Below, one piece after another: positions 50,091 through 58,134 of a DNA stretch of 64,000 nucleotides (the first letter of the stretch is position 1; each line of letters begins with the position of its first letter). Both the position numbers and the translations under genes were made by a program. Under the pieces are notes generated by a model. The model saw nothing but the letters and a program-made list of their open reading frames with translations, was not told the origin of the DNA and searched no databases. The stretch covers positions 1-64,000 of the forward strand of contig DATIDG010000064.1 in assembly GCA_035456405.1 (NCBI GenBank). The letters run 5' to 3'. This stretch comes from JAGVSZ01 sp035456405. Its GTDB lineage: Bacteria > Pseudomonadota > Gammaproteobacteria > Burkholderiales > SG8-39.

Positions 50091-50182
50091 AGAAGGGGGA
50101 GGGGTGAAGGGCGAAGGGTCGATTCGCGAGGCCGCGGGCGCGCGCAGCGCGCGCCCTTCCCCCATCCCGCTTCGCCCTTCCC
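50091..50182. repeat. G-rich/C-rich inverted repeat spanning the lipB start
   Basis: GAAGGGCGAAG (50106-50116) and CTTCGCCCTTC (50170-50180) are perfect inverted copies. Between them lies a perfect 9-base hairpin GGGCGCGCG-CAG-CGCGCGCCC (50136-50156). The element is related in wording to those near 39208, 40695 and 42191. Confidence 0.75.
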
Positions 50183-50793
50183 TCGCCGTCCGGCGACTCG
50201 GCCTCGTCGAGTACCAGCACGCGTACGACCGGATGCGGGAGTTCAGCGCGGCGCGCACAGCGACGACGCCCGACGAGCTCTGGCTCCTCGAGCACCCGCC
50301 GGTGTACACGCTCGGCCAGGCCGGGAAGCCGGAGCACCTGCTGCGCGAGAACGGGATCCCGGTGGTGCGCGTCGACCGCGGCGGGCAGGTCACCTATCAC
50401 GGCCCCGGCCAGGTGGTCGCCTACGTACTGCTCGACCTGCGGCGGCGCGGCCTCACCGTGAAACGGCTCGTTTGCCTGCTCGAGCAGGCGGTGATCGACC
50501 TGCTCGCGGGCCACGGGGTCGAGAGCGCACGAAGTCCCGGCGCCCCCGGTGTGTACGTCCACGGCGCGAAAGTCGCGGCGCTCGGCCTGCGCGTGCGCGG
50601 CGGCGCCACGTATCACGGCCTGGCGCTGAACGTCGACATGGACCTCGCACCGTTCCGGGATATCAATCCGTGCGGCTACGAAGGTCTCGCGGTCACGCAA
50701 CTCGCGGATCTGGGCATCGGGCTGTCGACAGCTGCCGCGGCGGACGCGCTCGCGGAGCGCCTCGCCGACGCGCTCCGCCAGACGGCGCGCTAG
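50104..50793 (+). CDS. lipB: Octanoyl-(acyl-carrier-protein) protein transferase LipB
   Basis: A 229-residue enzyme transferring octanoyl groups from ACP to lipoyl domains. DRGGQVTYHGPGQVVAYVLLDLRRRGL (partial view) is the family signature. K156 in HGAKVAALGLRV and C190 in INPCGYEG are the catalytic dyad. The frame from the GTG at 50104 begins with about 28 residues encoded by an inverted repeat (50091-50182). True LipB homology begins near RRLGLVEYQHAYD, and no better start codon is evident. It precedes lipA. Confidence 0.93.
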   Translation: MKGEGSIREAAGARSARPSPIPLRPSLAVRRLGLVEYQHAYDRMREFSAARTATTPDELWLLEHPPVYTLGQAGKPEHLLRENGIPVVRVDRGGQVTYHGPGQVVAYVLLDLRRRGLTVKRLVCLLEQAVIDLLAGHGVESARSPGAPGVYVHGAKVAALGLRVRGGATYHGLALNVDMDLAPFRDINPCGYEGLAVTQLADLGIGLSTAAAADALAERLADALRQTAR

Positions 50794-50903
50794 AGCACTT
50801 CGGGGGGGAGAAGAACTTGGCTCGTCGACGATCGCATTGACTGCCTTGCGACCGGCAACTTCTGGGCGGACTACCAGCCCGGGAAAGCATAGACTCTCAC
50901 CCC

Positions 50904-51845
50904 ATGCCGTCGGTCACGGACAAGCAGAAGGGCGCCGCCAAGACGGCACGCATCCCGATCAAGATCGTCCCGGCGCCGCCGCTCAGGAAGCCGGAGTGGA
51001 TCCGCGTGAAGGCGCCGGGCGCCGGCTCGCGCTTCCACGACATCAAGCGGATCCTGCGCGACCACCGGCTGCACACGGTCTGCGAAGAAGCCTCGTGCCC
51101 GAACATCGGCGAGTGCTTTGGCAAGGGCACCGCGACGTTCATGATCATGGGGGACAAGTGCACCCGCCGCTGCCCGTTCTGCGACGTCGGGCATGGCCGG
51201 CCCGATCCCCTCGACGCCGACGAGCCGGTCAATCTCGCCCGGACCATCGCTGCGCTGCGGCTTTCCTATGTGGTGGTCACCAGCGTGGACCGCGACGACC
51301 TCCGCGACGGCGGTGCGCAGCACTTCGTCGACTGCATCCGCGCAGTCCGGGAACATTCACCCGCGACGGCGATCGAAATCCTAGTGCCCGATTTCCGCGG
51401 ACGGCTGGAACGGGCCCTCGACGTGCTCGACGCCGCGCCCCCGGACGTGATGAACCACAACCTCGAAACGGTGCCACGCCTGTACCGTCAGGCCCGTCCC
51501 GGCTCGGATTACGCCCACTCGCTGCGGCTGCTCAAGGACTTCAAGGCTCGCCATCCCGCGGTGCCGACGAAATCGGGGCTGATGGTCGGGCTGGGCGAGA
51601 CCGACGAGGAAATCCTCGCGGTGATGCGCGACCTGCGCGCGCACGGCGTGGACATGCTCACGATCGGCCAGTACCTCGCCCCGTCGGCGCACCACCTGCC
51701 GGTCGCGCGCTACGCGCATCCGGACGTGTTCGCGATGTTCGAGGGCGAGGCGCAGGCGATGGGGTTCACTCATGCCGCGGTCGGCCCGATGGTGCGTTCG
51801 AGCTACCACGCCGATCGGCAGGCGCATCGGGCTGGCGTGGTGTGA
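50904..51845 (+). CDS. lipA: Lipoyl synthase
   Basis: A 313-residue radical SAM enzyme inserting two sulfurs into octanoyl groups. The radical SAM cluster motif is CTRRCPFC (C86, C90, C93), and the auxiliary cluster motif is CEEASCPNIGEC (C60, C65, C71). The C-terminal RSSYHADRQ carries the serine that ligates the auxiliary cluster. Together with LipB it makes lipoate de novo for 2-oxoacid dehydrogenases and the glycine cleavage system. A 110-base gap separates it from lipB. Confidence 0.97.
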   Translation: MPSVTDKQKGAAKTARIPIKIVPAPPLRKPEWIRVKAPGAGSRFHDIKRILRDHRLHTVCEEASCPNIGECFGKGTATFMIMGDKCTRRCPFCDVGHGRPDPLDADEPVNLARTIAALRLSYVVVTSVDRDDLRDGGAQHFVDCIRAVREHSPATAIEILVPDFRGRLERALDVLDAAPPDVMNHNLETVPRLYRQARPGSDYAHSLRLLKDFKARHPAVPTKSGLMVGLGETDEEILAVMRDLRAHGVDMLTIGQYLAPSAHHLPVARYAHPDVFAMFEGEAQAMGFTHAAVGPMVRSSYHADRQAHRAGVV

Positions 51846-51886
51846 AGCGCCGCTGGCGGGCGGCGGGCTCCGGAGGAGGCAGGTAT

Positions 51887-52429
51887 ATGGCAGTGGCTCA
51901 CGAGATGCTGCGCGCGGTCGCGGTTGCCGCGGCGTTCGTCGGTTTCGCCTTCGGTGCCGCTGCGGCAGGGCCAGTCCAGGTCGACGCATCCGCTCCCGAG
52001 CTCGACTTCCGGCTCGCCAACGGCAAGCTCGTCAAAGCGCGGGACCTGCACGGGAAGGTCGTCGTCACGATGATCTGGGCCACGTGGAGCCCAGCCGCGC
52101 GGATGCAGCTCGGCGATCTCCAGCGCCTGTATGCGGGCAGCCGGGGCAAGGGGCTCGAGGTCCTCGCCCTGTCGATCGACGAGAGCATCGGCGAGGTGCG
52201 CGAGTTCTGGCGTGCACGCGGCTACACGATGCCCGTGGCGATGCGCAGCGACGCGTTCTTCGAGCACTACGGCCGCGTCACCACGACGCCGATGTACTAC
52301 ATCGTGGACCGCCATGGCATGCTGCGGCACCGGATCGCCGGCACGCTTGCGCCGGAAAAGCTCGAGGCCCTGGTCACGCCCCTCGTCGCCGAGCCGGCGC
52401 CCTCGGAGCGCTTCGCGGCGCAGCGCTGA
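51887..52429 (+). CDS. TlpA/thioredoxin-fold protein lacking the CxxC redox motif
   Basis: A 180-residue protein with an N-terminal signal peptide or anchor (VAVAAAFVGFAFGAAAAG) and a TlpA-like domain: APELDFRLANGKLV, LHGKVVVTMIWATW, VLALSIDE and the cis-proline region TTTPMYYIVDRHG. Where TlpA has WATWCPPCR this protein has WATWSPAAR, so both cysteines are replaced (S68, A71). It cannot do disulfide exchange by the usual mechanism. A strong ribosome site (GGAGGAGG) precedes the ATG, so it is expressed as a normal gene. Role unknown, perhaps binding or chaperoning. Confidence 0.85.
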   Translation: MAVAHEMLRAVAVAAAFVGFAFGAAAAGPVQVDASAPELDFRLANGKLVKARDLHGKVVVTMIWATWSPAARMQLGDLQRLYAGSRGKGLEVLALSIDESIGEVREFWRARGYTMPVAMRSDAFFEHYGRVTTTPMYYIVDRHGMLRHRIAGTLAPEKLEALVTPLVAEPAPSERFAAQR

Positions 52430-52475
52430 CTATCCGCCAGCCCTTTCCCTACCTCGTCCCGGAAGGAGTCCGTCC

Positions 52476-53168
52476 ATGCAGTCTGCGATTGCCGTGCTCG
52501 GGCTTGTCGCGGGTCTCGCCATCGGCGCCCCCGCGGGAGCCCAGTCGCTGGCGAGCCTGAGCAATCAGGACGCGGTCGCCGGCCTGAAGGACGCCCTGAT
52601 CCAGAGCTCCGGAAAGGCGGTGAGCCAACTCGGCGCGGCCGACGGATTCCTCGGCGACGCGAAGGTGAAGATCCCGCTCCCCGATTCGATCAAGCGCGTC
52701 GAGAGCGCCCTGCGGATGGTCGGAATGGGCAAGCAGGCCGACGAGCTCGTCGTCAGCATGAACCGCGCGGCCGAGATGGCGGTGAAGGAGGCGACGCCGA
52801 TCCTGACCGACTCGGTCAGGAAGATGAGCGTCCAGGACGCGAAGGGCATCCTGACCGGCGGCGACGACTCGGCAACGCAGTACTTCCGCCGCACGACCTC
52901 CGAGCAGCTCACGCAGCGCTTCCTGCCCATCGTGAAGAAGATGACCGCCAAGGTGCAGCTCGCCGAGCAGTACAACAATCTCGCCGGGCAGGCCGCGACC
53001 TTCGGGCTGGTGAAGCAGGAAGACGCGAACATCGACAATTACGTGACGCGCAAGGCGCTCGACGGGCTCTTTTTCGTGATCGCGGAGCAGGAACGCGCGA
53101 TCCGCAAGGACCCGGTCGGCGCGGCGACCGGGATGGCGAAGAAGGTGTTCGGGATGCTGGGCAAGTAG
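52476..53168 (+). CDS. DUF4197 family secreted protein
   Basis: A 230-residue protein with a signal peptide ending AGAQS. LASLSNQDAVAGLKDALIQSSGKAVSQLG (partial view) and the terminal ALDGLFFVIAEQERAIRKDPVGAAT (partial view) are hallmarks of DUF4197, a helical periplasmic family in proteobacteria. GGAAGGA precedes the ATG. Function unknown. It ends at a strong palindrome shared with the convergent polA gene. Confidence 0.9.
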   Translation: MQSAIAVLGLVAGLAIGAPAGAQSLASLSNQDAVAGLKDALIQSSGKAVSQLGAADGFLGDAKVKIPLPDSIKRVESALRMVGMGKQADELVVSMNRAAEMAVKEATPILTDSVRKMSVQDAKGILTGGDDSATQYFRRTTSEQLTQRFLPIVKKMTAKVQLAEQYNNLAGQAATFGLVKQEDANIDNYVTRKALDGLFFVIAEQERAIRKDPVGAATGMAKKVFGMLGK

Positions 53169-53176
53169 CGGCTTGG

Positions 53177-53205
53177 TGCAGAACACCTCGCCGAGGTGTT
53201 CTGCA
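53177..53205. terminator. Near-perfect 29-base palindrome between DUF4197 and polA
   Basis: Perfect 14-base arms (TGCAGAACACCTCG and CGAGGTGTTCTGCA) flank one central C. It occupies nearly the whole 41-base gap between two convergent genes. It lacks a U-tract on both strands, so it may work as a bidirectional hairpin barrier, a Rho-assisted terminator or an mRNA 3'-end stabiliser. Confidence 0.6.
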
Positions 53206-53209
53206 ACGC

Positions 53210-55990
53210 TCAGTGGGCCTCGTCCCAGTTCCGTCCCACGCCGACGTCGACGACGAGCGGCACCTGCAGGCTCGCCACGCCTGACATCAGCGCCGGCAGT
53301 TGGCCCTTCACCCGCTTGAGCTCGGCTTCCGGCGTCTCGAGCACCAGCTCGTCGTGGACCTGCATGACGAGTTTCGTGCCCAGGCCTTCGCCGTCGATCC
53401 ATCTCTGCACCGCGACCATCGCGAGCTTGATAAGGTCCGCCGCGGTGCCCTGCATCGGGGCGTTGATCGCGGCGCGCTCGGCGCCCGCGCGGCGGCCCTG
53501 GTTGCCGGCGCGGATCTCGGGCAGCCACAGCCGCCGGCCGAAGACCGTCTCGACGTAGCCCTGCTCGCGCGCGGTCTGGCGCGTCGTCTCCATGTAGCGC
53601 GCGACGCCGGGATAGCGCGTGAAATAGCTGTCGATGTACGCCTGCGCGGTCGCGCGCTCGAGCCCGAGCTGCTGGGCGAGCCCGAACGCGCTCATCCCGT
53701 AGATCAGCCCAAAGTTGATCGTCTTCGCGTAGCGGCGCTCCTCCGCGGTCACCTCCCGCGGTTCGCGCCCGAAGATCTCCGCCGCGGTCGCGCGGTGGAT
53801 GTCGTCGCCGCGCGCGAAGGCGCCGAGCAGGCCCTCGTCGCCGGAGATGTGCGCCATGATCCGCAGCTCGACCTGCGAGTAGTCCGCCGACACTATCGCG
53901 TGCCCGGCCGGCGCGACGAACGCCTCGCGGATGCGCCGGCCTTCCGCGGTGCGGACCGGAATGTTCTGCAGGTTCGGGTCGTTTGACGCGAGGCGGCCGG
54001 TGACTGCCGTCGCCTGGCCGTAGTTGGTGTGCACGCGCCCGGTCCGCGGGTTGACCATGCGCGGCAGCTTGTCGGTGTAGGTCGACTTCAGCTTGGAGAC
54101 CGCGCGGTACTCGAGCAGCGTCTTCGGAAGCGGGTAGTCGAGCGCGAGCTTCTCGAGCACGTCCTCGTCGGTGGACGGCGCGCCGGTGGCGGTCTTCTTC
54201 AGGACCGGAAGCTTCAGCCGCTCGAAGAAGATCTCGCCGATCTGTTTCGGCGAGTTCAGGTTGAACGGCTGCCCAGCCTCGGCATGGGCCTTCTGCTCCA
54301 GCTCCAGCATCCGCTGGCCGAGCTCGTGCCCCTGACGCTCGAGCAGCGCCGCGTCGACCAGGACGCCGTTGCGCTCCATGCGGAACAGCACTTCGCGCAC
54401 CGGCATCTCGATCGACTCGTACACGAACTTGAGCTTCGCGTCGGCCGCAACGCGCGGATAGAGCGCCCGGTGCAGACGCAGCGTGATATCCGCGTCCTCC
54501 GCCGAGTACTCGGTCGCGCGTTCGACGCTGACCTCCTCGAAGCCGATGCGCTGCGCGCCTTTGCCCGTCACCTCGTCGTAGGTGATCGTCTTGACGCCCA
54601 GATGTCGCTCGGCGAGCGTGTCCATGTCGTGGCGAGCGTGGCTCTCGAGCACGTAGGACTGGAGCAGCGTGTCGTGCGCGACGCCGACCAGCCGCACGCC
54701 GTGATTCGCCAGCACGTGCTGGTCGTACTTCAGGTTCTGACCGACCTTCGGCTTCGCGGGGTCTTCGAGCCATGGTCGCAGCAGCTCGAGCGCCCGCGCC
54801 ACACCGATCTGATCCGGCGCCCCCGGATAGCGGTGCGCGACGGCGAGGTACGCGGCGTGCCCCGGTTCCACCGAGAAGGACACGCCCACGAGCTCCGCGG
54901 CGAGGGGATCGAGTGACGTGGTCTCGGTGTCGACGCACGCCTCCGGCGCCGCGGCGATGCGCTCGAGCCAGCGCGCGAGGTCGGTCTCGTTGAGGAGGGT
55001 CTCGTACCGCCGCGGTGCTTCCGCGGGAGGGAGCGGCGGCGCGGGCGCGACAACCGGCGGCTCATCGCCGTCAGCGCCTTCCACCTCCTTCAGCCAGGTC
55101 CTGAAACCGAACCGGCCGAGGAGATCCTTCAGCCACTCGCGGTCGCGGCTGCGCGGCGCGAGGTCGTCGACCGCGAACGTGAGCGGCACGTCGCACTTCA
55201 CCGTCGCCAGGCTGCGCCCCTTCGGCAGCCAGTCGCGCGCCTTGCGCAGGTTCTCCCCAGCGACGCCCCGGATCTCGTCCGCGTGCGCAAGCACGCCGTC
55301 GAGCGAACCGTACTCGCCGATCCACTTCGCCGCGGTCTTCGGTCCGACCTTCTCCACGCCGGGGATGTTGTCGACTGCATCGCCGACGAGCGCGAGATAG
55401 TCGACGATCTTCTCCGGCGGCACGCCGAACTTCGCCTCGACGCCGGCAGCGTCGAGGCGCTCGTTCGACATCGTGTTGATCAGCGTGACGCGATCGTCGA
55501 CGAGCTGCGCGAGGTCCTTGTCGCCAGTCGACACCACTGTGCGGATGCCCGCGTCCGAGGCCGCGCGCGCGAGCGTCCCGATGACGTCGTCAGCCTCGAC
55601 ACCGTCGACCACCAGCACCGGCCAGCCCATTGCGCGGATCGCCTCCATGAGAGGCTCGATCTGCGCGGCGAGATCGTCGGGCATCGGCGGGCGGTGCGCC
55701 TTGTACTCCGGATACACGTCGTCGCGGAAGGTCTTGCCCTTCGCGTCGAACACGCAGCCGAGGAAATCTGCCTTGTAGTCGGTGACGAGCCGCCTTAGCA
55801 TGTTCAGCACGCCGTAGATCGCGCCGGTCGGCTCGCCGGCGGGACTCCTGAGGTCCGGCAGCGCGTGGAACGCGCGGTAGAGATAGGACGAGCCGTCCAC
55901 CAGCACCAACAGCTTCGACCTGCTACCGTCCGACTCCGGGGACAAGCGCGGGGACGTAGCCTCCTCGTTCAAGAGAGAATCCGCAGCCAT
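53210..55990 (-). CDS. polA: DNA polymerase I
   Basis: A 926-residue polymerase with three domains. The N-terminal 5' nuclease contains LVDGSSYLYRAFHAL. The 3'-5' exonuclease keeps its DxE motif (DTETTSLDPLAAELVG). The polymerase has motif A SADYSQVELRIMAHIS, motif B RRYAKTINFGLIYGMSAFGL and motif C MQVHDELVLE. Proofreading should be active. The ATG at 55990 overlaps the ATG of the divergent LOG gene inside a CCATGG sequence. A longer TTG-started form is possible but would run further into the divergent gene. Confidence 0.97.
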   Translation of the reverse strand: MAADSLLNEEATSPRLSPESDGSRSKLLVLVDGSSYLYRAFHALPDLRSPAGEPTGAIYGVLNMLRRLVTDYKADFLGCVFDAKGKTFRDDVYPEYKAHRPPMPDDLAAQIEPLMEAIRAMGWPVLVVDGVEADDVIGTLARAASDAGIRTVVSTGDKDLAQLVDDRVTLINTMSNERLDAAGVEAKFGVPPEKIVDYLALVGDAVDNIPGVEKVGPKTAAKWIGEYGSLDGVLAHADEIRGVAGENLRKARDWLPKGRSLATVKCDVPLTFAVDDLAPRSRDREWLKDLLGRFGFRTWLKEVEGADGDEPPVVAPAPPLPPAEAPRRYETLLNETDLARWLERIAAAPEACVDTETTSLDPLAAELVGVSFSVEPGHAAYLAVAHRYPGAPDQIGVARALELLRPWLEDPAKPKVGQNLKYDQHVLANHGVRLVGVAHDTLLQSYVLESHARHDMDTLAERHLGVKTITYDEVTGKGAQRIGFEEVSVERATEYSAEDADITLRLHRALYPRVAADAKLKFVYESIEMPVREVLFRMERNGVLVDAALLERQGHELGQRMLELEQKAHAEAGQPFNLNSPKQIGEIFFERLKLPVLKKTATGAPSTDEDVLEKLALDYPLPKTLLEYRAVSKLKSTYTDKLPRMVNPRTGRVHTNYGQATAVTGRLASNDPNLQNIPVRTAEGRRIREAFVAPAGHAIVSADYSQVELRIMAHISGDEGLLGAFARGDDIHRATAAEIFGREPREVTAEERRYAKTINFGLIYGMSAFGLAQQLGLERATAQAYIDSYFTRYPGVARYMETTRQTAREQGYVETVFGRRLWLPEIRAGNQGRRAGAERAAINAPMQGTAADLIKLAMVAVQRWIDGEGLGTKLVMQVHDELVLETPEAELKRVKGQLPALMSGVASLQVPLVVDVGVGRNWDEAH

Positions 55991-56735
55991 GGATGACAGT
56001 GTGAAGAAGGAACGGCCCGACAAGCTGCCGAAGCTCGTGGCCGCAGGTCACGACACGCGCGCCTACAGCGCGCGGGAGGCGTGGCAGCTGCTCGCGATTA
56101 TGTCAGAGTTCGTCGAGGCCACCGAGCGGCTCAACCAGGTCCGTCCCGCGGTGTCGATCTTCGGCAGCGCGCGCACGCCGGAGGATCATCCCTACTTCGC
56201 GCTCGCCGAGCGCACGTCGCGCCTGCTTTCGGACGCGGGCTTCACCGTCATCTCCGGCGGGGGACCCGGCATCATGGAGGCGGCCAACCGCGGCGCGTTC
56301 TTCGGCAGCTCGCCCGCGGTCGGCCTCAACATCGAGCTGCCGCGCGAGCAGTTCGGCAACACCTACCAGGACATCAGCCTCTCGTTCCGTCACTTCTTCG
56401 CCCGCAAGGTGACCTTCGTGCGCTTCGCGACCGCGTACGTCGTGCTGCCGGGCGGCTTCGGAACGCTCGACGAGCTCACCGAGGCGCTCACGCTGGTGCA
56501 GACCGGCAAGACGCGCAAGATGCCGATCATCCTCCTGCACGAGCCGTTCTGGCGCGGACTGCTCGACTGGTTCCGCGACCGGCTGGTGGGCGAAGGCATG
56601 ATCGACCCCGAGGACATGGGTCTCGTGCAGGTCCACAACGAGCCCGAGCAGGTCGTGGAAACGATCTTCCGGCACTACGAGAGCCGCGCGTTCATCCCTT
56701 CGCCGGCCGAACGCGAGACGTTCCTCAACCTTTAG
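55989..56735 (+). CDS. LOG family protein (lysine decarboxylase-like, TIGR00730)
   Basis: A 248-residue Rossmann-fold protein with the LOG signatures SGGGPGIMEAANRGA and LPGGFGTLDELTEAL. LOG proteins are phosphoribohydrolases releasing free bases from nucleoside monophosphates, known for cytokinin activation in plants and often mis-annotated as lysine decarboxylases. The extra N-terminal about 40 residues and the HFFARK segment fit the longer bacterial type. Its start overlaps that of the divergent polA gene. Confidence 0.9.
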   Translation: MDDSVKKERPDKLPKLVAAGHDTRAYSAREAWQLLAIMSEFVEATERLNQVRPAVSIFGSARTPEDHPYFALAERTSRLLSDAGFTVISGGGPGIMEAANRGAFFGSSPAVGLNIELPREQFGNTYQDISLSFRHFFARKVTFVRFATAYVVLPGGFGTLDELTEALTLVQTGKTRKMPIILLHEPFWRGLLDWFRDRLVGEGMIDPEDMGLVQVHNEPEQVVETIFRHYESRAFIPSPAERETFLNL

Positions 56736-56803
56736 GCCTTTCGGATGAGCTGGCCGCGCGATCGATTCTGCTAGACTTGAATTGAATTCAAGGATTTCAT
56801 GTC

Positions 56804-57139
56804 ATGCGCCGCCTGCTCGCCGCCGCCGCCTTCGCCGCCATGCTTCCGGCCGTCGCGCAGCAGGTGGCCCCGCCACCCCAGCTCGAACCGATTCCCGAAG
56901 CACCGGCGGGAGTCGGCATCGACCCGGCGGAGCAGGCGGCCGAGCTGGGCATCACCATCCGGCCCGGCGACAAGGTCGAGCGGTACACGCTCGACGGGCA
57001 GCAGTATCTGGTGGTGACCACGCAGTGGGGGACGGAGTATCACCTGATCGAGGCGCTTCCCGGTTTCGCGCCGTTCGCGGGCTGGCAGCCGGGGGACTCC
57101 GGCGTGCGAGTCCCGATGTGGAGGGTCCTCGAGTGGTGA
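56804..57139 (+). CDS. DUF2782 family secreted protein
   Basis: A 111-residue protein with a signal peptide ending AVAQQ. GITIRPGDKVERYTLDGQQY, YHLIEALPGFAPFAGWQPGDSG (partial view) and the terminal VPMWRVLEW match DUF2782, a small periplasmic family usually found beside polA and thrB in betaproteobacteria. AAGGA lies about 10 bases before the ATG. Function unknown. Confidence 0.88.
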   Translation: MRRLLAAAAFAAMLPAVAQQVAPPPQLEPIPEAPAGVGIDPAEQAAELGITIRPGDKVERYTLDGQQYLVVTTQWGTEYHLIEALPGFAPFAGWQPGDSGVRVPMWRVLEW

Positions 57140-57173
57140 GCGGCACCGCGCTCGACCCGCACGGCCGCGGCGC

Positions 57174-58121
57174 ATGTCGGTCTATACCAAGGTCACGCAG
57201 AGCCAGCTCGACGACTGGCTGAAGCGCTACCCCGTCGGCGCCCTCACCGAGCTGAAGGGCATTGCCGCCGGCATTGAAAACACCAACTACTTCGTCACGA
57301 CCACCCACGGCCGTTACGTCCTCACGCTGTTCGAACGGCTGCCTGCCGAGAGCCTGCCCTTCTATCTCGGCCTGATGGCGCACCTCGCCTGCCACGGAAT
57401 CCCCTGTCCCGCGCCGATCGTCGATCACTCGAACGGTCTGTACTCGACGCTCAACGGGAAGCCGGCCGCGCTGGTCACGCGGCTGACGGGCGCGCCGGTG
57501 ACCGCTCCGGCGCCCGCGCATTGCGCGCGGGTCGGCGCCGTCCTCGCCGGCATGCATCTCGCGGGACAGTCGTTCGAGGGCGCGCTCGAGAACCCGCGCG
57601 GGCCGAAGTGGTGGCGCGGGACCGCGTCGCAGGTCGCGCCGTTCCTCGACGACGCGCGCAAGCGGCTGCTCGAGTCGGAGCTCGAGTTCCAGTCGCGCTA
57701 TCGCTTTCGGGACCTGCCGCGCGGCCCGATCCACGCCGACCTCTTCCGCGACAACGTGCTCTGGGACGGCGTCCGAATCGGAGGAGTGATCGATTTCTAC
57801 TTCGCCGGCGTGGACGCGTGGCTGTTCGACGTGGCGGTGACGCTGAACGACTGGTGCGTGCACGCCGACGGCGAGATCGACCGCGAGCGCGCCATGGCGC
57901 TGCTCGACGCGTACCACGGGGCGCGGCCGTTCACCGCGATCGAGCGCGGCGCATGGCCGGTCATGCTGCGCGCGGCGAGCCTGCGCTTCTGGCTCTCGCG
58001 GCTCCACGATTTCCTGCTCCCGCGGCCGGGGGAGCTCGTCCACGCGCACGACCCGGAGCACTTCCGACGCATCCTCGCGCTGCGCATCCGCGACGAGCAC
58101 GACCTGCCGTTCGTCGGGTGA
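57174..58121 (+). CDS. thrB: Homoserine kinase, ThrB type II (APH fold)
   Basis: A 315-residue kinase of the aminoglycoside phosphotransferase fold, the non-GHMP homoserine kinase of beta- and some gammaproteobacteria. The opening VYTKVTQSQLDDWL, IAAGIENTNYFV, catalytic loop GPIHADLFRDNVLWDG and metal motif GVIDFYFAG are clear. It phosphorylates homoserine towards threonine, competing with metX for the same substrate. The neighbours DUF2782 and BPSS1780-type protein are its usual partners. Confidence 0.94.
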   Translation: MSVYTKVTQSQLDDWLKRYPVGALTELKGIAAGIENTNYFVTTTHGRYVLTLFERLPAESLPFYLGLMAHLACHGIPCPAPIVDHSNGLYSTLNGKPAALVTRLTGAPVTAPAPAHCARVGAVLAGMHLAGQSFEGALENPRGPKWWRGTASQVAPFLDDARKRLLESELEFQSRYRFRDLPRGPIHADLFRDNVLWDGVRIGGVIDFYFAGVDAWLFDVAVTLNDWCVHADGEIDRERAMALLDAYHGARPFTAIERGAWPVMLRAASLRFWLSRLHDFLLPRPGELVHAHDPEHFRRILALRIRDEHDLPFVG

Positions 58122-58134
58122 GGAGTCCGGTACC

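Noticed and set aside
55989..56735. Lysine decarboxylase
   Set aside because: This is an old misannotation of LOG-family proteins; the PGGFGTLDE motif marks a phosphoribohydrolase.
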